Assembly (NCBI RefSeq): GCF_900142665.1
Contig: NZ_FRBR01000013.1
Coordinates: 1-64,000, forward strand
Length of the DNA: 64,000 nucleotides
Source: Roseovarius pacificus
Lineage (GTDB): Bacteria > Pseudomonadota > Alphaproteobacteria > Rhodobacterales > Rhodobacteraceae
Reading direction: 5' to 3'
Part shown: positions 1 through 8,354 of the stretch, in pieces
Layout: every line of letters begins with the position of its first letter
How positions within the stretch are numbered: the first letter of the stretch is position 1
Translations under genes and position numbers: made by a program
Notes under the pieces: generated by a model
What the model was told of the DNA's origin: nothing
What the model saw: the letters and a program-made list of their open reading frames with translations, nothing else
Database searches by the model: none

Positions 1-99
1 ATCAACAAGGACGAAGAGGCCCCCATCTTCCAGGTCGCCGATTACGGCCTCGTCGCAGACCTCTTCACTGCCGTCCCGGAACTCACAGAGAAACTGTGA
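1..99 (+). CDS. etfA: Electron transfer flavoprotein alpha subunit, C-terminal end only
   Basis: The window opens inside a reading frame whose last 32 residues run from [16 protein letters not shown] to a TGA at 97-99. This tail is characteristic of the FAD-binding C-terminal domain of ETF-alpha, where the INKD and [11 protein letters not shown] segments line the flavin site. ETF accepts electrons from acyl-CoA dehydrogenases and passes them to ETF-ubiquinone oxidoreductase. Only the 3' end is present, so nothing can be said about its start or operon partner, normally etfB upstream. The acyl-CoA genes a few kilobases downstream fit a fatty-acid or aromatic catabolic neighbourhood. Confidence 0.85.
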   Translation: MNKDEEAPIFQVADYGLVADLFTAVPELTEKL

Positions 100-138
100 T
101 GTCGAAACGGGCCGCGATCCATGATTGTTCGAGAGCGG

Positions 139-210
139 TTCCGGTTGCGGAGACAACCGGAACCGGCAAGGGTTCTGAGCATCCGACACGAGCTTTTCGT
201 GTCGGATGCT
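139..210 (+). terminator. Two tandem inverted repeats after etfA
   Basis: A 9-bp perfect inverted repeat (139-147 with 154-162) is followed by a 13-bp perfect inverted repeat (178-190 with 198-210, loop AGCTTTT). They lie 40-110 bases beyond the etfA stop. No T-tract follows the second stem, so they may act as an mRNA 3'-end stabiliser or a Rho-assisted terminator rather than a classical intrinsic one. Confidence 0.4.
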
Positions 211-306
211 GAACTTGGCATATGAATTGCGCGGTCCTGAGTACGAGCCGGGGACCAACCAACCTCAGAATTGGTCGGCCCTGTCAATGCAACGGAGGAG
301 GAAAAC

Positions 307-1308
307 ATGTTGCACAAGATTACCAAAATGATTGCGGTTGCAGGAGTCGCCCTGAGCGCATCCTTTGCCTCTGCACAGGAAACCGTGCGGATCGCACATT
401 CCACGGAGAGCTTTGCTTTCCTTCCGCTGTTTGCGGCGGTGACCAGTGGCGCTTTTGAAGATGCGGGTGTCACGCCCGAGATCATCCGTGCTGGCTCCGG
501 CTCCAAGACTGTTGCCGCGCTTGTCGGTCGCAGTGCGGATATTGCCGTTGGATCGACGGCAAGCGTGCTGTTTGCGCGCAAGGAAGGCCTCGATCTGCGT
601 ATGGTGTCCGGGCTGGTCACGCAATACAGTTCCAGTATCGTCTATTCCAAGGAATGGGCTGAAAGTAAGGGCGTCACTGCCGACAGCAGCTATGAAGACA
701 TGCTGACGGCCATGCGGGGTGCAAGGATCGCAACGTCCGGTCCCGGTGGTGGCGATCACATCATTCGCTACTTTGCCGGAGAGGCCGGTCTCGATCCGGA
801 TTCGGACCTGACCATTGTTTATCTGGGTAAGGATATCGGCGTTTACCAGGCGGCTATCGAAGAGGGTCGTATCGACGGTATTTCCCTGTCCGCGCCCACC
901 CCACAGATCGCTGTCCGTGAACGGGACGCGGTTTTCGCCTTCAACACCGGGGCTGGTGAGGTCGAGGCGCTGGACGGCTTTCTTTACATCGTGGCTACGG
1001 CGCGTGGCGATTGGATCGACGACAACCCCGAGCTTGCGCAAAAGGTCATGCAGGGATTCGAAAACGGGCTGGAGCAGATTCGCAACCCGGAAACGACAAA
1101 TGACACACGAGACAGTGTGTATGCGCAGTATTACTCGGACGTGGAGAAAGACCTTTTTGACGATATTTGGTCACAGTTCGCGGCAGGCACGCCGGAAAGC
1201 GCGACAATCACCCGCGACGCGATCATGCGGGTTGTCGAATTCACCAATGCCTTCGAAACTGACAATCCGATCGACCCGGCCGCTGTCGAGGGATCGTTTA
1301 TTCAGTAA
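307..1308 (+). CDS. NMT1/SsuA-like ABC transporter periplasmic substrate-binding protein
   Basis: A 333-residue secreted protein of the NMT1/THI5-SsuA-TauA type of periplasmic binding protein, which captures small ligands for an ABC importer. The ATG at 307 is preceded by GGAGGAGG at a good distance, so the 12 extra upstream codons are rejected. Residues 1 to about 23 form a signal peptide ending AxA (SFASA). The mature part begins with ETVRIAHST, has the family's AFLPLFAAV segment, and then GSGSKTVAALVGRSADIAVGS, which matches the family's ligand-loop region. No permease or ATPase is adjacent: etfA lies upstream and a thiolase-like gene on the other strand downstream, so the partners are elsewhere. 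The ligand cannot be read from sequence. A clear terminator follows. Confidence 0.75.
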   Translation: MLHKITKMIAVAGVALSASFASAQETVRIAHSTESFAFLPLFAAVTSGAFEDAGVTPEIIRAGSGSKTVAALVGRSADIAVGSTASVLFARKEGLDLRMVSGLVTQYSSSIVYSKEWAESKGVTADSSYEDMLTAMRGARIATSGPGGGDHIIRYFAGEAGLDPDSDLTIVYLGKDIGVYQAAIEEGRIDGISLSAPTPQIAVRERDAVFAFNTGAGEVEALDGFLYIVATARGDWIDDNPELAQKVMQGFENGLEQIRNPETTNDTRDSVYAQYYSDVEKDLFDDIWSQFAAGTPESATITRDAIMRVVEFTNAFETDNPIDPAAVEGSFIQ

Positions 1309-1356
1309 TCGGTTATCCGGGCACTGGTGAAGGCTGAAAGGCCCGGCACCGGTAAT

Positions 1357-1393
1357 GTAAAAAGGGCCGTCACATCGTGGCGGCCCTTTTTAC
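1357..1393 (+). terminator. Intrinsic terminator of the binding-protein gene
   Basis: A 13-bp perfect inverted repeat (1357-1369 with 1381-1393, 11-base loop) carries GGGCCG/CGGCCC in the stem and ends in TTTTTAC on the right. It lies about 50 bases after the stop at 1308. The A-run on its left side gives a T-run on the other strand, so it could work in both directions. Confidence 0.75.
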
Positions 1394-1460
1394 ATGATTG
1401 TGTCGAAGGCTTTGCCGGGTTGCCGAATGAGCGTTGGCAAGACGACGATAGCCAAATCAA

Positions 1461-1488
1461 AAGACCCCGGAGCAGAAGTCCGGGGCCT
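1461..1488 (-). terminator. Intrinsic terminator of the thiolase-like gene
   Basis: Stem CCCCGGA (1465-1471) pairs with TCCGGGG (1479-1485) and is extended by flanking AAG/CTT. Read on the minus strand it is followed by TCTTTTGATTT, about 40 bases downstream of the stop of the gene at 1526-2692. Confidence 0.65.
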
Positions 1489-1525
1489 TGAACCGTAGCA
1501 GAAACGTCAATCCGGGCGCGTTATA

Positions 1526-2692
1526 TCAGCGGGCTTCGGAGGTGAAGACCATCGAGATATGAGACGAAAGCAGGCCGCCCTCACCATGAACGAAGGCCGC
1601 ATTGGCACCTGCCACCTGCCGACCGTCCGCCTCGCCCCGCAATTGACGAACCGCCTCGACGATACTCATCAGGCCGCCGACTGCACCGGCATGGGCATGG
1701 CTTAGCATCCCGCCATGTGTGTTGACGGGCAGCGTCCCGCCGACGGCGGCATGACCTTCCGCGAAAAAGGCGCCGCCTTCGCCGCGCGGCACCAGGCCGG
1801 TTTCCTCGATTTCGATGATCGGGACAATGCTGAAGCAATCGTAAAGCATCGCAAGGTCCATATCCGTCGGGCCGAGGCCCGCCATGTCGTAGGCGCGCCG
1901 GCTGGATTCCTCGGCGCCGAAGTCGCTGAGGCTGGGGGCCGAAGTCAGGTGTTCGTGGGTGTGACACTCACCGATCCCGGCCAGCCAGGCCGGTTTGCCG
2001 GGCAAATCGGCGGCCCGTTCCGGCGTCGTGACGATAAAGGCGCCGCCCGCGTCCGAGATCAGGCAGCAATCAAGCATGTGGAGCGGGTCCGAAATGGGTT
2101 TGGAGGACAGAACGTCATCGACCGTGATCGGCGTTTTCATATGCGCGTTCGGATGCAGCAGTGCATGGTTGCGGGTGTTCACGGCCACTGCGGCCATGTC
2201 TTCGCGCGTGGTGCCATATTTGTGCATGTAGGCCTGGGCAACGATGGCATAAAGCGACGGAATCCCGATGCCATAGGGGGCTTCGAAATAAGGGTGTCCA
2301 ACGGCGGTCAGGGCGCCGACGGTCGCATCGCGGCTTTGGCCGGTGGCACGGTTTTCACCTGCACAGACAAGCACATAATTGGCCGCTCCCGTCGCAACCG
2401 CCTGTGCCGCGTGGTGCAGCATCGCCGCCGGCGATCCGCCGCCGACAGCGATCGAGGCGCAATAGGTCGGCCTGACCCCCAAGTACTCGGCCAAAACGGA
2501 CCCCAGCATGAAATACGGTTCGGTAAAGGAATAGGCCGTCAACAGCCCGTCGATCTGGGAATGGTCAAGGCCCGCATCCGCAATGGCCCGTCTTGCGGCC
2601 TGCGCATTCAGACCCAGCCCGGACATATGCGGCATCTTTCCAATATCGCTTTCGCCGACCCCGACGACTACGGCGCGATTTCTCAGAGACAT
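1526..2692 (-). CDS. Thiolase-fold (SCP-x/lipid-transfer type) protein lacking the nucleophilic Cys
   Basis: A 388-residue thiolase-superfamily protein resembling the SCP-x/acetyl-CoA acetyltransferase-like group. The N-terminus (RAVVVGVGESDIGK) and the AGENRA stretch near residue 110 match the thiolase N-domain, and NTHGGMLSHAHAGAVGG near residue 325 matches the conserved C-domain loop carrying a histidine. Where thiolases have the acyl-accepting cysteine (NNNCxTGS), this protein reads IAVGGGSPAAM, so the nucleophile is missing. Classical thiolysis is therefore doubtful. Thiolase-fold aldolases and lipid-transfer proteins that work with a DUF35 partner also lack it, but no DUF35 gene is adjacent. 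It stands alone on its strand, divergent from the AbrB-family gene and close to CoA-ester genes. Confidence 0.7.
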   Translation of the reverse strand: MSLRNRAVVVGVGESDIGKMPHMSGLGLNAQAARRAIADAGLDHSQIDGLLTAYSFTEPYFMLGSVLAEYLGVRPTYCASIAVGGGSPAAMLHHAAQAVATGAANYVLVCAGENRATGQSRDATVGALTAVGHPYFEAPYGIGIPSLYAIVAQAYMHKYGTTREDMAAVAVNTRNHALLHPNAHMKTPITVDDVLSSKPISDPLHMLDCCLISDAGGAFIVTTPERAADLPGKPAWLAGIGECHTHEHLTSAPSLSDFGAEESSRRAYDMAGLGPTDMDLAMLYDCFSIVPIIEIEETGLVPRGEGGAFFAEGHAAVGGTLPVNTHGGMLSHAHAGAVGGLMSIVEAVRQLRGEADGRQVAGANAAFVHGEGGLLSSHISMVFTSEAR

Positions 2693-2959
2693 GGTTGTTC
2701 CTCCAGCTTGGATCGGATTCTTTCATGACGCATCCTTGCGGGTTACGCCGTTCGGGGTCTTACGGCGCAAACCACATGCCAAGTCCGTTAGCGGCGACTG
2801 GAAAAGTCATTGCCAGAATTGGTTTTGGCCTGAAACTTGCGGGTTGGTGAAGGCCTGTCAAATCATTGCGACGAACAGCGCCGGGGCGCGCGAGCCTGGC
2901 TGCGTGGGGCTGCACCATGCCCGATCACTAGGCCGGATTTTAGAAGGAGATGATACGGA

Positions 2960-4015
2960 ATGATACGACGGATACGGTCCTTCACGCTGCTGTTTACACT
3001 CTACGCAATCGGTGCAGCAGCGGGATATCTGTTCGAGTCCATTGGTTTGCCCCTGCCCTGGATGATCGGCCCGATGGTCCTGACCGGTATCCTGACGCTG
3101 ACCGGCCTGTCGAATGTGGTGGTACCCGTGGGGACGCGCCCCTATGGGCAAGCGACCGTGGCCAGCCAGGTGGCGCTGTTCTTCACCCCCGCGGCGTTCC
3201 ACTCGCTGATCCTGAACGTTCCGCTTCTGGTTGGCATGGCTTTGTTGATCTGTTGCATCGCCGTGTTTGTTGCCCTGATCCTCTCACGTCTGGCGACGAT
3301 CCCTTTGGCCAATGCGCTGATCGCTGTTCTGCCGACCAGCCCGGTCGAGGCCTCGGTGACCGCCGAACGGCACGGGTTCGATCCGGCCCCAATCATTCTT
3401 GCCCAGATCATCCGCATATCGACCGTCGTTATTGCGATTCCGATGACGTTGTATTTCCTTGAGGGCGTGCCGGACAGGGCGCAGGGTGTGTCACAAGGCG
3501 CATTCGATCCTGTGTCCATCGCGATTCTGGCGCTGGTGGCGTGGATCGGTGTCGTTCTGTTCAGGTTTCTCCGCATCGCCAATCCCTATTTCATGGGTCC
3601 GCTGGCCCTTGTTGCGGTTCTGAACGTGGTCGGGATGCCGTTGGAGCCTTTTCCGCCTGTCATTCTCATGATCGCACAGATCCTGCTGGGCACGTGGCTC
3701 GGGTCGACGTTCCGTCGCTCATTGTTCACTTCGGCGGGTCGCTATGTCACGTCTGCTGTGGCCTGCTCCATCCTTTTCGTCGCGACCTGTTCGGTCACGG
3801 GCGTGGCGATGTCGCATATGCTGGGTTTGCCGCTTGATCTCATGCTTCTTGCCATGGCGCCCGGTGGCGTGACTGAAATGGCGTTGACAGCCAAGGTGAT
3901 GGGCGTGGATATCGCGATGATCACCGCGTTTCACCTGACGCGGCTTTTCATCATCGTGCCGAACATTTCTTGGTTCGTCGATGCGGTTGATCGTAGGGCG
4001 CGGAGCAGGGGCTAG
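2960..4015 (+). CDS. AbrB-family integral membrane protein (putative transporter)
   Basis: A 351-residue polytopic membrane protein of the AbrB family (Pfam AbrB, often annotated as ammonia monooxygenase-like; unrelated to the Bacillus transcription factor). It shows the duplicated family pattern: LGLPLPWMIGPM-like segments near residue 28, and again GMPLEPFPPVILMIAQILLG in the second half, each followed by hydrophobic helices. Near the C-terminus the typical APGGVTEM motif is present. AAGGAG lies about 10 bases before the ATG at 2960. The substrate is unknown. Its stop codon overlaps the stop of the convergent dehydrogenase gene: a single CTAG at 4012-4015 supplies TAG to both strands. Confidence 0.8.
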   Translation: MIRRIRSFTLLFTLYAIGAAAGYLFESIGLPLPWMIGPMVLTGILTLTGLSNVVVPVGTRPYGQATVASQVALFFTPAAFHSLILNVPLLVGMALLICCIAVFVALILSRLATIPLANALIAVLPTSPVEASVTAERHGFDPAPIILAQIIRISTVVIAIPMTLYFLEGVPDRAQGVSQGAFDPVSIAILALVAWIGVVLFRFLRIANPYFMGPLALVAVLNVVGMPLEPFPPVILMIAQILLGTWLGSTFRRSLFTSAGRYVTSAVACSILFVATCSVTGVAMSHMLGLPLDLMLLAMAPGGVTEMALTAKVMGVDIAMITAFHLTRLFIIVPNISWFVDAVDRRARSRG

Positions 4016-5445
4016 ACAGCGTTCGCGCTGCGCCGCAACAGGAACGAGGCCCTGTAGCGCGGATCGCCGGTGGCCTGTTTCAGATTGTCGAGCACACTCA
4101 GCACATGCGGCAATCCGGTCTCGCGGGCCCATGCCATCGGACCCTTGGGATAGTTCACGCCATAGCGCATCGCGGCATCTATTTCGGCTTCGGTGGCGAC
4201 ACCTTGCATCACCGCCTCGAAGGCTTCGTTTGCCAGCATGGCTACAGTCCGCATCGTGACAAGGCCCGGCCAGTCCGGCACTTTCGTGGCAACGATACCC
4301 TGTTGCTGCATCGTCGCTTCGAATGAACGTGCCGTCGCCTCGGGCAGATCGGGGGAACAGGCATAGGCGACCCGTTTCGCACTGCCGGAAGACGCCATGA
4401 GATCGAAAACCAGAACCGGGCGGCCAGAGTCCTGTGCCCGTGCACCTGCTGTGCGGCCATCGGTCAGCGCAATGATCGCGCCCTGTGTTTCGGTCTCGCC
4501 CAGAAGGTCCAGCGCTTCCATCTGCGGTGCATCCGTATCCGTCATATCGGTCGCGGGCGGCGCGGCAGGCCCCTGACCTTCGCCATACTCATAGAAGCCA
4601 CGACCGCTCTTGCGTCCCAACCGCCCCGAATTGACCAGTTCGAGTTGCAGGATCGAGGGGCGAAAACGCGGTTCCTGAAAATAGGCGTTAAAGACGCTTA
4701 CGCTGACGGCATAGTTCACATCGTTGCCGATCAGGTCCATCAGCGCGAAAGGCCCCATGCGAAAACCGCAGCCTTCGGTCAGCAGCGTATCCAGCGTTGC
4801 CACATCGGCCACCTGTTCCTCCAGAAGCCGGAGCGGCTCGGCGTAATAGGCCCGTGCGACGCGGTTGACGATGAAACCGGGCGTCGATTTCGTATGAACC
4901 GCGATCTTGCCCCAGGTTTCGGCGGTGGCAAAGGTGGTTTCGGCCACCTTGCGCGAGGTCGCGACACCGGACACGACCTCGACCAGTTTCATGACCGGGG
5001 CAGGGTTGAAGAAATGCATCCCCAGCATACGCTCGGGGTGCAACAGATCGCGGGCAATTGCCGTTACCGAAAGCGACGAGGTGTTCGTGGCAAGGATTGT
5101 TTCGGGGCCGACAATGGCTTCGAGATCGGCAAACAGGCCGCGCTTGATATCGAGATCCTCGATGATGGCCTCGATCACCAGTGCCGCCCCGGACAGACCG
5201 GCCAGTGCCTCGACCGGCGCGATACGCGACAGAAGCGCGTCGGTATCCTCGGCTGTCATCTTGCCCTTTGTCACCAGCCGTTCCAACGTCTGACCGATCT
5301 TTGCCTTGCCGTTCTGTGCAGCGCCTTCTCCGGCATCGAAAAGCAAAACCCGATGACCCGCCGATGCGGCGAGCTGGGCGATCCCGGCGCCCATGGTGCC
5401 TGCTCCGACGACAGCGATAGTGGCTGATGTATCCAATCCGGACAT
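4012..5445 (-). CDS. 3-hydroxyacyl-CoA dehydrogenase, PaaH-like, with duplicated C-terminal domain
   Basis: A 477-residue NAD-dependent 3-hydroxyacyl-CoA dehydrogenase. The Rossmann motif VVGAGTMGAGIAQ sits near residue 12. The HFFNPAPVMKLVEVV stretch near residue 145 carries the catalytic histidine, and GFIVNRV follows. After the first 3HCDH C-domain (GRKSGRGFYEYGEG near 285) a second, shorter C-domain follows (NEAFEAVMQGVATEAEIDAAMRYGVNYPKGPMAW), the arrangement of phenylacetate-pathway PaaH/PaaC enzymes. The ATG at 5445 has GAGGAA seven bases upstream and is preferred to a TTG at 5472. It follows the CoA-transferase gene on the same strand by about 20 bases, so the two are probably cotranscribed. 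Confidence 0.88.
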   Translation of the reverse strand: MSGLDTSATIAVVGAGTMGAGIAQLAASAGHRVLLFDAGEGAAQNGKAKIGQTLERLVTKGKMTAEDTDALLSRIAPVEALAGLSGAALVIEAIIEDLDIKRGLFADLEAIVGPETILATNTSSLSVTAIARDLLHPERMLGMHFFNPAPVMKLVEVVSGVATSRKVAETTFATAETWGKIAVHTKSTPGFIVNRVARAYYAEPLRLLEEQVADVATLDTLLTEGCGFRMGPFALMDLIGNDVNYAVSVSVFNAYFQEPRFRPSILQLELVNSGRLGRKSGRGFYEYGEGQGPAAPPATDMTDTDAPQMEALDLLGETETQGAIIALTDGRTAGARAQDSGRPVLVFDLMASSGSAKRVAYACSPDLPEATARSFEATMQQQGIVATKVPDWPGLVTMRTVAMLANEAFEAVMQGVATEAEIDAAMRYGVNYPKGPMAWARETGLPHVLSVLDNLKQATGDPRYRASFLLRRSANAV

Positions 5446-5468
5446 GTTCGAATTCCTCGACGTCTTGA

Positions 5469-6713
5469 TCAATCGATCTCTGTTACGGCTGGTTTTTCCT
5501 GCCCGTGCAATTCACGTATGATGGCATCGGTATGCTCGCCAAGGCGGGGCGGAAGCGACCGCGCGACGCTGTAGGCGCCATCGACCTGAATGCCCAGGCC
5601 GATCTGCGGCTGAACCGCGCCGTTTTCGCCCTGAAGCGCATAGAACATGCCGCGTTCCTGTAAATCTGCGTCATTTGCAACTTCATCAACGCGGTTGATG
5701 GGGCCGGCGGGGATGCGTGCGCGGGCAAACCGCTCTAGCCAGGTTTCGCGCCGCTCGGCTTTCAGGAAGCTTTGGATATGGGCGACGATTTCGGACCGGT
5801 GGTCCCGGCGTGCAGCGTTGGAAGCGAATTCTTCCCGCTGCCCGAATTCCACATCGCCAACGGTTTCCCAGAAGCGGCGCCAGATGGCGTCGGACCCCAG
5901 TCCCAGTGTGATCGGCAGATCGGCTGTTTCGAACGCCTGATAGATCGCGATGACGCTATCGGTGCCGCCCGACCGTTCGGGAATTTCGCCAGAGCCAAGG
6001 TAGGACGAAATCCGGCAACTCAGGAATCGTGTCATGCTTTCGACCAGGCTGATGTCGATCAACCGCCCCTTGCCGGTGCGCATCCGGTCGCAAAGGACTG
6101 CCAGCGTTGCCATCGCGGCATCCTGTCCGGCCAGCATATCCGCCGCCGGGGCTCCGATCTTTTGTGGCGGAGCATCAGCCGTGCCGGTGATGTCCATGAT
6201 ACCGGAATACCCCTCGGCGATGAGGTCGTAACAGGTCATTCCCGACCGCGCACCGTTGAGACCGAAACCGGTGATCGACACAAAGACGATGTCATCGCGC
6301 ATCGCCTTGACCGATTCATAATCGAGCCCAAGCTTGCGCTGCACGTCGAGCGGCTGGTTTGTGACGAAGACATCGGCGCTGGCCACCAGTTTTTCCAGGT
6401 CGTTTCGTCCGTTATTGGATTTCAGGTCCAGAACGACACTTTTCTTGTTACGGTTGACCGCCGTGAACCAAAGCGCCTGACCATCGAGGAACGGTGGCCC
6501 CCAATGGCGGGCATCATCCCCCGAGGAGCGCTCCACCTTGATGACTTCGGCGCCGAACTCGGCCAGCAACATGGTTGCATAGGGACCGGCGACAGATGTC
6601 GTCAGATCGACGACACGCACGCCGGACAGGAAACCGAAACCGGTTCCCGAAGTGACGCGTGGCAGGTCGTCAACCGGCAAGGCGCTGCGGTTGGTTTTCT
6701 GGACTTTGGTCAA
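5469..6713 (-). CDS. CaiB/BaiF family (class III) CoA-transferase
   Basis: A 414-residue class III CoA-transferase. The start is read as TTG at 6713, with AGGAGAG just upstream; the open frame extends further but has no better signal. The N-terminal GVRVVDLTTSVAGPYATMLLAEFGAEVIKVE is the family signature. The following GDDARHWGPPF and WFTAVNRNKKSVVLDLK complete the CoA-binding region, and the catalytic aspartate is expected in the central YDLIAEGYSG segment (about residue 170). These enzymes move CoA between carboxylic acids through an aspartyl-CoA mixed anhydride. It sits directly upstream of the hydroxyacyl-CoA dehydrogenase. The acyl substrate cannot be named. Confidence 0.85.
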   Translation of the reverse strand: MTKVQKTNRSALPVDDLPRVTSGTGFGFLSGVRVVDLTTSVAGPYATMLLAEFGAEVIKVERSSGDDARHWGPPFLDGQALWFTAVNRNKKSVVLDLKSNNGRNDLEKLVASADVFVTNQPLDVQRKLGLDYESVKAMRDDIVFVSITGFGLNGARSGMTCYDLIAEGYSGIMDITGTADAPPQKIGAPAADMLAGQDAAMATLAVLCDRMRTGKGRLIDISLVESMTRFLSCRISSYLGSGEIPERSGGTDSVIAIYQAFETADLPITLGLGSDAIWRRFWETVGDVEFGQREEFASNAARRDHRSEIVAHIQSFLKAERRETWLERFARARIPAGPINRVDEVANDADLQERGMFYALQGENGAVQPQIGLGIQVDGAYSVARSLPPRLGEHTDAIIRELHGQEKPAVTEID

Positions 6714-6866
6714 AACAACTCTCCTGTACCTTGGCGATACTTGCCACGCAAAAGCCGTGCCAGATGTCTGCAAAAACAGCTTCGAATTGTTGTTTCGATC
6801 CGAGAAAGATGTCGCGTCCCTTGTCGGGCTCAACGGGTGCCGGCCGTCTTGCACCTCAGAAAGCGA

Positions 6867-7778
6867 TCAGAAAACCGACCATTCCGTCGCGCGGCTCAGC
6901 ATCACCGCGGCACGTGTCCCCGCTTTGGAATTGCCGTAGCCGTCCAATCCCGGGGACCAGATTCCGATGGATGCCTTGTGTGGGGCGACAATCAGAATTC
7001 CGCCCCCCACACCGCTTTTGCCGGGCAGGCCCACCCGGTAGGCAAATTCCCCGGAGGCGTCGTAATGACCGCAACTCATCATCAGGGCGTTCACCCGCTT
7101 TGCGTGTTCCTTGGATAATGTTCTTGGTGCGTCGGGCAACCGCGCCAACGCGCGCCCGGCTTTCGCAAGCTGTTCGGTCGTCATCTCGATTGCACATTGA
7201 TGAAAATACGTTCCCAGAAGCTTTTCTGGCTCGTGCTCCAGATTTCCGTGAGATGACAGGTAATGGGCGAGGGCCTTGTTTCTTGCGCCGGTTCGTTCTT
7301 CGGACCGGGCGACGCGGTCATTGATGTAAATGTCATCCGACTCGGCCATGGCACGTATCAACCCCAGCGTTTCCGCCAACGCCTCTCGCGGTTCGCGACC
7401 GGAAAGAAGGGCGTCCGTGGTTACGATTGCACCAGCGTTGATGAACGGATTGCGCGGTCGTCCGGCGTCGGATTCGAGAATGCCGATGGAGTCGAAAGCC
7501 GTTCCCGTCGGTTCCCGCCCCACACGTGTCCAGAGCTGTTCGCCGATCCGTCCAAGCGTTGCGATCAATGCGAACACCTTTGAAATACTCTGGATCGAAA
7601 ACGGGGTATTGGCCGAACCGGCGGAATGGGTGGACCCATCAGCCAGGCAAACGCTGATCGCGAACTGATCCGCCGGGATAGTGGCGAGTTCGGGAATGTA
7701 CTGTGCCGGTATTCCCCAATCGGCCTCGTCCACGATACGATCGTGGATCGAGGCCAGGATTTCATCGAGTTCGACCAA
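6867..7778 (-). CDS. glsA: Glutaminase (serine-dependent beta-lactamase fold)
   Basis: A 303-residue glutaminase hydrolysing L-glutamine to glutamate and ammonia. The catalytic SxxK motif is S64-I-S-K67 in PFSIQSISKVFAL. Other family landmarks are GREPTGTAFDSI, GRPRNPFINAGAIV, the YFHQCAIEMT helix, and the C-terminal GLPGKSGVGGGI and SPGLDGYGNS loops. Length is normal for the family. The start is a TTG at 7776-7778 with GGATAAG upstream, since an in-frame stop lies just before it. The gene stands alone between the CoA-transferase and the Rnk-like gene, all on the minus strand. Confidence 0.92.
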   Translation of the reverse strand: MVELDEILASIHDRIVDEADWGIPAQYIPELATIPADQFAISVCLADGSTHSAGSANTPFSIQSISKVFALIATLGRIGEQLWTRVGREPTGTAFDSIGILESDAGRPRNPFINAGAIVTTDALLSGREPREALAETLGLIRAMAESDDIYINDRVARSEERTGARNKALAHYLSSHGNLEHEPEKLLGTYFHQCAIEMTTEQLAKAGRALARLPDAPRTLSKEHAKRVNALMMSCGHYDASGEFAYRVGLPGKSGVGGGILIVAPHKASIGIWSPGLDGYGNSKAGTRAAVMLSRATEWSVF

Positions 7779-7827
7779 TTGTCTTATCCATCACGCATAA
7801 GCTGCCGGCCATCTGGGTTTCCTTTCG

Positions 7828-8265
7828 TCATTCTAAAGCGCCTTCGGTTCCGGGCAATATGACTTTCAGGACGGTCAGAAGCCGGCGTTCACCGTCGCGT
7901 GTCTCCCAATGAAAAGAGGCTCCTTCCGACAAGCCGATCAATGCTATTCCGATCGGTGTCATGACCGAGATCATGCCCCGCCCGATATCGGCCTCTTCGG
8001 GCAACACGGGAACCACGGTTTTTTCCTGCCCCGTGCTTTCGTCGCGGTAGATGACGGTTCTTCCCAACGCGATCACGTTCGATGGCAGTTTCCTGTCCGG
8101 AACGACGCGCGCCCGTCCCAGTTCGTCAACCAACAGATCGGCGAGATCCGGATTGCGGCTATAGGCGGCTTCGACAAGCGCTTCGAGATGTTCAAGCCCG
8201 CTTTCGGACAGGACGACGCGTGGCCGCCGTTTGGTAACTTTCCTGGGTGCGACAACTGGGGTCAT
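7828..8265 (-). CDS. Rnk/GreA-fold regulator (nucleoside diphosphate kinase regulator-like)
   Basis: A 145-residue protein whose second half has the GreA/GreB C-terminal fold used by Rnk proteins: VIALGRTVIYRDESTGQEKTV followed by ISVMTPIGIALIGLSEGASFHW. The N-terminal part (RVVLSESGLEHLEALVEAA) is the short helical arm of Rnk, too short for the full GreA coiled coil. Rnk-type proteins bind RNA polymerase or affect nucleoside diphosphate kinase levels; the target here is unknown. ATG at 8265 has GGAGAA six bases upstream and is chosen over a codon ten residues earlier. A second protein of the same fold is encoded just upstream on the same strand. Confidence 0.75.
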   Translation of the reverse strand: MTPVVAPRKVTKRRPRVVLSESGLEHLEALVEAAYSRNPDLADLLVDELGRARVVPDRKLPSNVIALGRTVIYRDESTGQEKTVVPVLPEEADIGRGMISVMTPIGIALIGLSEGASFHWETRDGERRLLTVLKVILPGTEGALE

Positions 8266-8354
8266 GAAGGGTTCTCCATCAGGACAGCGCCGCATTTTGC
8301 GGACGCCATATTGGGTAAAGGGTATCGGTCGGATGAACCGGCTGTTTGCCGGAT

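Noticed and set aside
1715..2728. 337-codon open frame on the plus strand
   Set aside because: Antisense to the thiolase-like gene and lacking any family signature.
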